Assembly (NCBI RefSeq): GCF_000337095.1
Contig: NZ_AOIV01000037.1
Coordinates: 110,010-161,724 of the forward strand
From: Halogeometricum pallidum JCM 14848
GTDB taxonomy: Archaea > Halobacteriota > Halobacteria > Halobacteriales > Haloferacaceae
Reading direction: 5' to 3'
Length of the DNA: 51,715 nucleotides
The notes under the pieces were generated by a model, which made no database searches, had not been told where the DNA came from, and saw nothing but the letters and a program-made list of their open reading frames with translations. Position numbers and translations under genes: made by a program. Below are positions 47,478 to 51,715 of this stretch, piece after piece. Positions within the stretch are counted from its first letter, which is position 1, and each line of letters begins with the position of its first letter.

Positions 47478-48344
47478 CTACTCGTACCGGTCCTCGGCGC
47501 CGTTGAGCGCCATCCAGTACCGAATCAGCGCCGAGGCGTCCTTCTCGTCGTCGTCCGCGAGGCGGCGAGTCGCGCGGAAGGCTTCGTGGACCACGGCGTT
47601 CATCGGCAGGGCCGTCCCCTCCTCGTGAGCGACCGACCGCGCGTAGCCGATGTCCTTGTCCCAGATGGCCCGACCGCCGAGGCCCTCGACGTCCCTTGTG
47701 AAGTCGCCGGTGAAGTAGTTCTCGGGGACGTCCATGCCGAAGAACTCGGCGAACAGCGTCGGGTCGACGCCGTTGTCGCGGGCGAACTCGACTATCTCCG
47801 CGTCGAGCGCTCTCCGCCCGGCGTAGCGCATCTGGAGGCCGATTTTAAGTATCGTCCCGTCGGGGACCGGGCCGACTCTGACGTGCGCGTCGGAGAGGAC
47901 GTCGAGCAACGCTGTCGCCGCCGCGTAATTCTCCCCGGTACCGCCGATCATCATCTGGTAGCCCTCTCGCGGCGCTGCGCCGGTGATGGGCGCTTCGACG
48001 AATTTCGCCCCCGCCTCGGCGCACAGTTCCTCGCAGGCGAGCGAGGTGTCCGGGTGCGTGGTCGTGGCGTCGACGAGGAGTTGGTCCCGGGAGAGCGACC
48101 CCGCGAGTCCGTTCTCGCCCTCCATCGTCGCCTCCACCTCCGGCGTCCCGGGCACCGCCATCACCACCGCGTCCGTTTCCTCGGCGACCGCCGCCGGCGA
48201 GTCGGCCGCCGTCGCGCCGCGGTCGACCGCGCGTTCGACCCGTCCGTCGTCGGTATCGTACACCGTCACCTCGCGGTCGGGGAGCAGTCGGTCGAGGAAC
48301 TCCGTGCCGATATAGCCGACGCCGACGAGTCCGATTCGGTCCAT
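47478..48344 (-). CDS. 3-hydroxyisobutyrate dehydrogenase-like beta-hydroxyacid dehydrogenase
   Basis: A 288-residue NAD(P)-dependent beta-hydroxyacid dehydrogenase. The Rossmann motif is GLVGVGYIG (Gly8, Gly10, Gly13). VYDTDDGR after the second strand favours NAD(H). VDATTTHPDTS is the substrate-binding loop, TGAAPREGYQMMIGG the second signature, and Lys167 in TILKIGLQMRYAG the catalytic lysine. The C-terminal helical domain is complete. Family members oxidise 3-hydroxyisobutyrate, tartronate semialdehyde or 2-(hydroxymethyl)glutarate. A role in valine or glycerate metabolism is possible, and it faces the E1-alpha gene, also linked to branched-chain acids, but this is only suggestive. Confidence 0.87.
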   Translation of the reverse strand: MDRIGLVGVGYIGTEFLDRLLPDREVTVYDTDDGRVERAVDRGATAADSPAAVAEETDAVVMAVPGTPEVEATMEGENGLAGSLSRDQLLVDATTTHPDTSLACEELCAEAGAKFVEAPITGAAPREGYQMMIGGTGENYAAATALLDVLSDAHVRVGPVPDGTILKIGLQMRYAGRRALDAEIVEFARDNGVDPTLFAEFFGMDVPENYFTGDFTRDVEGLGGRAIWDKDIGYARSVAHEEGTALPMNAVVHEAFRATRRLADDDEKDASALIRYWMALNGAEDRYE

Positions 48345-48456
48345 GCGTCGTGCCGTCGGGGGCTATCTCCAATAAACCTCGGAGGCGACCCGACGCGGAA
48401 GCGACATGCTTTGGCGTTTCGGGTCGTCCGTCACGGGGTGCCGCCGTCGGTCACGG

Positions 48457-49752
48457 TTACGGTTCCGACGCTTCCCCCTCGAACGCCGCCGCCAGCCGGT
48501 CTCGCATGTGCGCCCGGCGGAGTTGCCTCGCGCGCGCGTCCGAGAGGTAGCTGTGGAGGACGACCTCAGCGCTCGAACTCCCCTGTTCGGCGGCTATCTC
48601 GTCTAAACTCCCGAGGACGACGTCGAGCGAGGAGGAGTACGCGTCGTACCAGAAGCGCCGCCCCAACTTCGGAGAGGTGGAGACGCCGTCGACGGCGTCG
48701 GGGAGGCCGGCCCGGTCGCTCAGTCGCTCGAACCGCTTCCAGACGGTCCACCGGGAGACGTGCTCGCGCGAGGCGTGCGGCGACGGGAACAGGTAGCCGT
48801 TCCAGTCGTCCTCTCGTTCGCGGGCGGCGAGGTGCGATTCGAGTTCCTCCCGACCGTACAGCAGCGACACCTCCCCGGGACCGTTCTTTCGCTCCCGGAA
48901 GTCGATGAACGGCACGTCCCCGTCGTCGACGTCGAGGACGAACTGCTCGGCGGACAGGCCGGCGACTTCGTTCGGCCGGAGCCCCCACGCGCACAGCGCC
49001 AGCACGAGGAGTCGCCCCTCGGAATCGGCCGCGGTTCGATACAGCGAGCGGACGTGCGACGGCGTCAGACACGGCGTGTCGCCGTCGGCGTCGCCCCCCG
49101 AGTCGGTCGACCAGTCGAACTCCTCGTCGAGGCCGTCCGCCGGGTTCACGGCCGCCCACTTCCGCCGGACCAGGTGCGCGTACCAGTTCTCGACGGCGAG
49201 GTGGATGCGCCGCTTCGTTCGACCGCCGTCGAGTTCGTCGTGTAGGCGGTCGAACGCGGCCCAGCAGGCGTCCACGGCCTCGTGCGCCGGCGCGTCGCCG
49301 TCGCGGGCCACCGGGCTGAGCAGGTCGTCCGTCCCGTTCGCGTCCCCGTACGCCCGGACGTAGCGGTTCAGCCGGTACCGGAGGGTGTCGATCGAGGAGT
49401 CTGCGAGCCCTTTCCGGTCCCGCCGCGACGTCAGAAACGACTCCAGCGCGTCGACGGTTCGCTCGTCTCCGGTCGCCCACTTGGGCCCCTGGGCCGGCGG
49501 TTCGAGACCCAGATCGTCGCGCCAGAACTGCTCGAACGTCCGGTCGTGGTACTCCCTGAGCGCGTACAGGAGCGGCCGAAAGCCGTGCTCTCGAAGCCAC
49601 CGATGCGTCGGTTTCTCCGCGCGCGGGTCCCCCCCGTCCGCCTCGAACGCGGGCGCGACGACGGTCCAGTACGCCTCGGTCAACTCCTCGACGTCGAGGA
49701 GCGTCCAGGAGACGTCCGCGGCGCGTTCGGCCGAACCGTCCGTCTCAGCCAC
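48457..49752 (-). CDS. Tyrosine recombinase-like protein with degenerate active site
   Basis: A 431-residue haloarchaeal integrase-like protein. A long N-terminal extension (about 1-85) precedes a SAM-like core-binding domain (about 90-205) and a catalytic domain (about 225-410). Box I Arg259 lies in LCAWGLRPNEVAGL and the beta-hairpin Lys289 in FRERKNGPGE. The box II H-x-x-R is replaced by Lys362-x-x-Arg365 (PKLGRRFWYD), and where active enzymes have LGHSS this one has EQGSSS, so the second His/Trp is lost. Tyr402 in LHSYLSD could be the nucleophile. It begins with GTG. It may be inactive or a DNA-binding relic. An AT-rich hairpin region lies just upstream. Confidence 0.75.
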   Translation of the reverse strand: MAETDGSAERAADVSWTLLDVEELTEAYWTVVAPAFEADGGDPRAEKPTHRWLREHGFRPLLYALREYHDRTFEQFWRDDLGLEPPAQGPKWATGDERTVDALESFLTSRRDRKGLADSSIDTLRYRLNRYVRAYGDANGTDDLLSPVARDGDAPAHEAVDACWAAFDRLHDELDGGRTKRRIHLAVENWYAHLVRRKWAAVNPADGLDEEFDWSTDSGGDADGDTPCLTPSHVRSLYRTAADSEGRLLVLALCAWGLRPNEVAGLSAEQFVLDVDDGDVPFIDFRERKNGPGEVSLLYGREELESHLAAREREDDWNGYLFPSPHASREHVSRWTVWKRFERLSDRAGLPDAVDGVSTSPKLGRRFWYDAYSSSLDVVLGSLDEIAAEQGSSSAEVVLHSYLSDARARQLRRAHMRDRLAAAFEGEASEP

Positions 49753-49882
49753 GAGAGCCTCCCGATTTTCGCTCCTCGTCGCGAGCGGTTCGTACGACGC
49801 CCGCCGTCCCCCTCACCAGTTCTGAGTCGAGCATATTCGGTCGGTAGCGCTGTTTGATAAGAATTAAGATAAGTTTTGGGGA

Positions 49883-49907
49883 CACACAGACCCTTACAGT
49901 CTGTGTG
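49883..49907. repeat. Perfect 9-base inverted repeat upstream of the recombinase gene
   Basis: CACACAGAC (49883-49891) and GTCTGTGTG (49899-49907) flank a seven-base loop. It lies 131 bases upstream of the recombinase start within an AT-rich stretch (49853-49970), between two minus-strand genes. It may be a recombinase binding site, an operator or a transcript-end hairpin for the MFS gene. Confidence 0.6.
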
Positions 49908-50039
49908 AACACCAATATTTGCACTCCTGTACCGGCGACAACGAGTATACTCTATGACGCTATATGAAATTCTGGGTGGTACGATTCGTTTCGTAACCAG
50001 GGAACCGTATCCCGATTCACCTCCGGGCCTCTGTCGGGG

Positions 50040-51236
50040 TCACTCCCGCATCGCTGGCTCGTCGACCGGCGGTTCGAGTCGGATACCGTAGGCGAGCAGT
50101 CCGGACGCTGTGACGGTGCCCAGGGCGAGCAGCCACCACGAACCCCGGTAGCCGACCGTGTCTGCGAGGTAGCCGAAGGCGGGCGGGGCGACGACCGAAC
50201 CGGCCACGAGCGCGAGTTGACCGCCGGCGGTCGCACCGCCCATCTCGTCGGACGTGACCAGCGTTGCCATGTAGGAGTAGTAGACGCCGGTATTTCCGAG
50301 GACGAAGAACCCGAGCGCGGAAAACGCGACGACGGCACTCCGGATGCTATCGGTCGCGGCAACGGCGACGAACAGCGCAGCACCGGCGACGGCTTGCACG
50401 ATCAGGATCGAACCGATTCTGCGCTGGGGTTCGCCGGGCAGATTGTCGCTCAACCACCCTCCGACGAGGCGGCCCGCGCTGCCGAACAGTTGTACGAGCG
50501 CGAGCACGATACCGCCGAAAGCGATCGACGTACCGATCGCCTCGTGAAGATAGAGAATCGTGTACCCCGTTGTCGTGAACAATGCTGCGCCGAGGAAGAA
50601 CCCCGACGCGAGTAACACGCGGTACGGACGGTTGCGGGAGAGAGCTCGAAAATCCGGATACTCCGCCGGTCCGCCGCTATCTGCACCGCGATACGAGAGT
50701 GCGAAGATGACGGCGACGATGAGACCGACACCGGCCGCAACGAGAAATCCGGCCTGCCAGAAGAGGACGCCCGCGAGGCCGGTTACCAGCAACGAACTGA
50801 TTCCGCTACCGGCTGTAACGCCAACCTGTTTGATTCCGATTGCGAGATTCTGGCGGCCTGCGGCGATGTTGTCGTAAACCGCTTTGTTCGTCCCCGGAAT
50901 CGCCGTCGCGTACGCCGAACCGAGGAAAAAGGCCGCCGCGAGGAGGAGGGCGTACGTCGGAGCGCCCGCGACCGCTGCGGCCCCGGCGGAGAGACCGACG
51001 AGACCGATGATGAGCGTGCGTCGCTCGCCGAATCGATCGACCAGCGCACCGAGCGGTAGCAACCAGACCGCGTAGCCGAGTGTGAGCGCCGTCACGACGA
51101 ATCCGAGCGTAAACCGCGATAAGCCGAACACGTCGCGAAAGAACGGCGTCGCCGCGAACACCGTGTAATAACAGATGCTCGCCGCGACCTGCCACAGGGA
51201 GACGAGCGAAACCGTTCGCCAGTACAACCGATCCAT
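50040..51236 (-). CDS. MFS transporter
   Basis: A 398-residue major facilitator with 12 predicted membrane helices. The start is LYWRTVSLVSLWQVAASICYY. The helix 2-3 loop GALVDRFGERRTL is the MFS signature, repeated in the second half as GGWLSDNLPGEPQRR. The central loop (SYRGADSGGPAEYPDFRALS) separates the two six-helix bundles. The substrate is unknown. Codons ending in A or T are clearly more frequent than in neighbouring genes, which may indicate later acquisition. It lies upstream of the recombinase-like gene on the same strand, separated by an AT-rich 287 bases. Confidence 0.87.
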   Translation of the reverse strand: MDRLYWRTVSLVSLWQVAASICYYTVFAATPFFRDVFGLSRFTLGFVVTALTLGYAVWLLPLGALVDRFGERRTLIIGLVGLSAGAAAVAGAPTYALLLAAAFFLGSAYATAIPGTNKAVYDNIAAGRQNLAIGIKQVGVTAGSGISSLLVTGLAGVLFWQAGFLVAAGVGLIVAVIFALSYRGADSGGPAEYPDFRALSRNRPYRVLLASGFFLGAALFTTTGYTILYLHEAIGTSIAFGGIVLALVQLFGSAGRLVGGWLSDNLPGEPQRRIGSILIVQAVAGAALFVAVAATDSIRSAVVAFSALGFFVLGNTGVYYSYMATLVTSDEMGGATAGGQLALVAGSVVAPPAFGYLADTVGYRGSWWLLALGTVTASGLLAYGIRLEPPVDEPAMRE

Positions 51237-51419
51237 TGACTGTTGACCCTTTTTCGAGCGAGCGCTTTACCGTCTCGGAATCCGCTCGCAGTCGCCGACG
51301 CGGGAGCGACCGCCGAACACGTCGCGCACCCGAACGGTTATGCGGGCTTCCCCCGTGACTCGCGGACGCACGATGAGATTCGATGACACACCGACCGACC
51401 GGGGGAGTCCGTAGTGGGG

Positions 51420-51688
51420 ATGCCTCTCTCGTCAGTCTCTGCGGCGTGGGTCGCAGAGGCCGGCGAGTCGATGGGGTTCGACCTCTCGGACGAGGACGCG
51501 GAGCGGTTCGCCCGCGGCGTGAACGACGAGATAGACGGGTACGCCGCACTCGACGAACTCGCGCCGGCGGACGCCGCGGAGTCGATAGCCGTGCGCGACG
51601 TTCGCGCGCCGGTCGAGGAGGAGGACCCGCACAACGCCTACATCACGGCGTTCACGGCGGAGGAAGACGCCGACGGTCCCCTCTCCGA
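51420..51688 (+). CDS. N-terminal fragment of an amidase-signature family protein
   Basis: The first 89 or so residues of a protein cut by the end of the genomic sequence. LSSVSAAWVAEAGESMGFDL is followed by an acidic helical stretch, then EEDPHNAYITAFTAEEDADG and DGPLS. In amidase-signature enzymes of haloarchaea the order DPHNA, then DGPL, then G-x-x-V-x-x-KD precedes the Ser-cisSer-Lys triad, so the catalytic core lies beyond the window. Codons past 51688 read through adapter and are not real. The ATG at 51420 is used; an in-frame GTG lies two codons upstream. Confidence 0.7.
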
Positions 51689-51715
51689 CTGTCTCTTATA
51701 CACATCTCTGATGGC
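51689..51715. other. Sequencing adapter (Nextera transposon end), not genomic
   Basis: Bases 51689-51707 are exactly the 19-base Tn5 mosaic end CTGTCTCTTATACACATCT used in Nextera libraries. The eight further bases CTGATGGC match the start of the reverse complement of the original Epicentre 454-style Nextera adapter (ending GCCATCAG on its own strand). The window therefore ends in untrimmed adapter at a contig edge. Confidence 0.95.

Noticed and set aside
48457-50039. An integrated plasmid or provirus around the recombinase-like gene
   Set aside because: No other viral or plasmid genes, no flanking tRNA and no repeated att core were seen. Only the recombinase, an AT-rich patch and the MFS composition hint at transfer.

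Overview
The window looks like chromosomal DNA of a halophilic archaeon (Halobacteria). GC is high and codons end mostly in G or C. Proteins are strongly acidic. Secreted proteins carry twin-arginine signals or twin-arginine plus lipobox leaders. TATA boxes lie a short distance upstream of starts, giving leaderless or nearly leaderless genes. Species cannot be fixed from the sequence alone. The last 27 bases are not genomic: they match an old Nextera transposon-end adapter, so the window ends at a contig edge inside an amidase-like gene.

Layout. 0-2.8 kb: a tight operon of an unknown C-terminal fragment, a C2H2 zinc-finger miniprotein, a membrane zinc-ribbon protein and a formate-dehydrogenase-like molybdoenzyme. 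2.8-8 kb: a GH15 glucoamylase, then a DegT-type aminotransferase and a glycan flippase. 8-18.7 kb: an SDR, two small membrane proteins, an HpcH/HpaI aldolase, a large secreted GH97 glucosidase with extra carbohydrate-binding-like modules, two NAD(P)H oxidoreductases, a lipoprotein and a PadR regulator. 18.7-24.6 kb: a TatD-like hydrolase, a ring-cleavage-type VOC dioxygenase with a palindromic operator, a TetR regulator, a Rieske protein, a pirin and a beta-helix protein.

24.9-41 kb is the centrepiece: a beta-galactoside/galactose utilisation island. It has two IclR regulators, a GH2 beta-galactosidase divergent from a complete sugar ABC importer (binding lipoprotein, two permeases, ATPase), a GH42 beta-galactosidase, an SMP-30 type lactonase, a galactonate dehydratase with all expected metal ligands, an SDR that may be galactose dehydrogenase, and a KDPG/KDPGal-type aldolase. 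Together they can import a galactoside, release galactose and oxidise it by the DeLey-Doudoroff route. Only the 2-keto-3-deoxygalactonate kinase is missing locally.

41.5-51.7 kb: a cytoplasmic choice-of-anchor-I type beta-propeller, a metallo-beta-lactamase exonuclease next to an ATP-dependent DNA ligase, an orphan E1-alpha dehydrogenase subunit, a beta-hydroxyacid dehydrogenase, a tyrosine recombinase with a degenerate active site beside an AT-rich hairpin region, an MFS transporter with looser base composition, and the truncated amidase. No tRNA, rRNA, CRISPR array or intact insertion sequence was seen.
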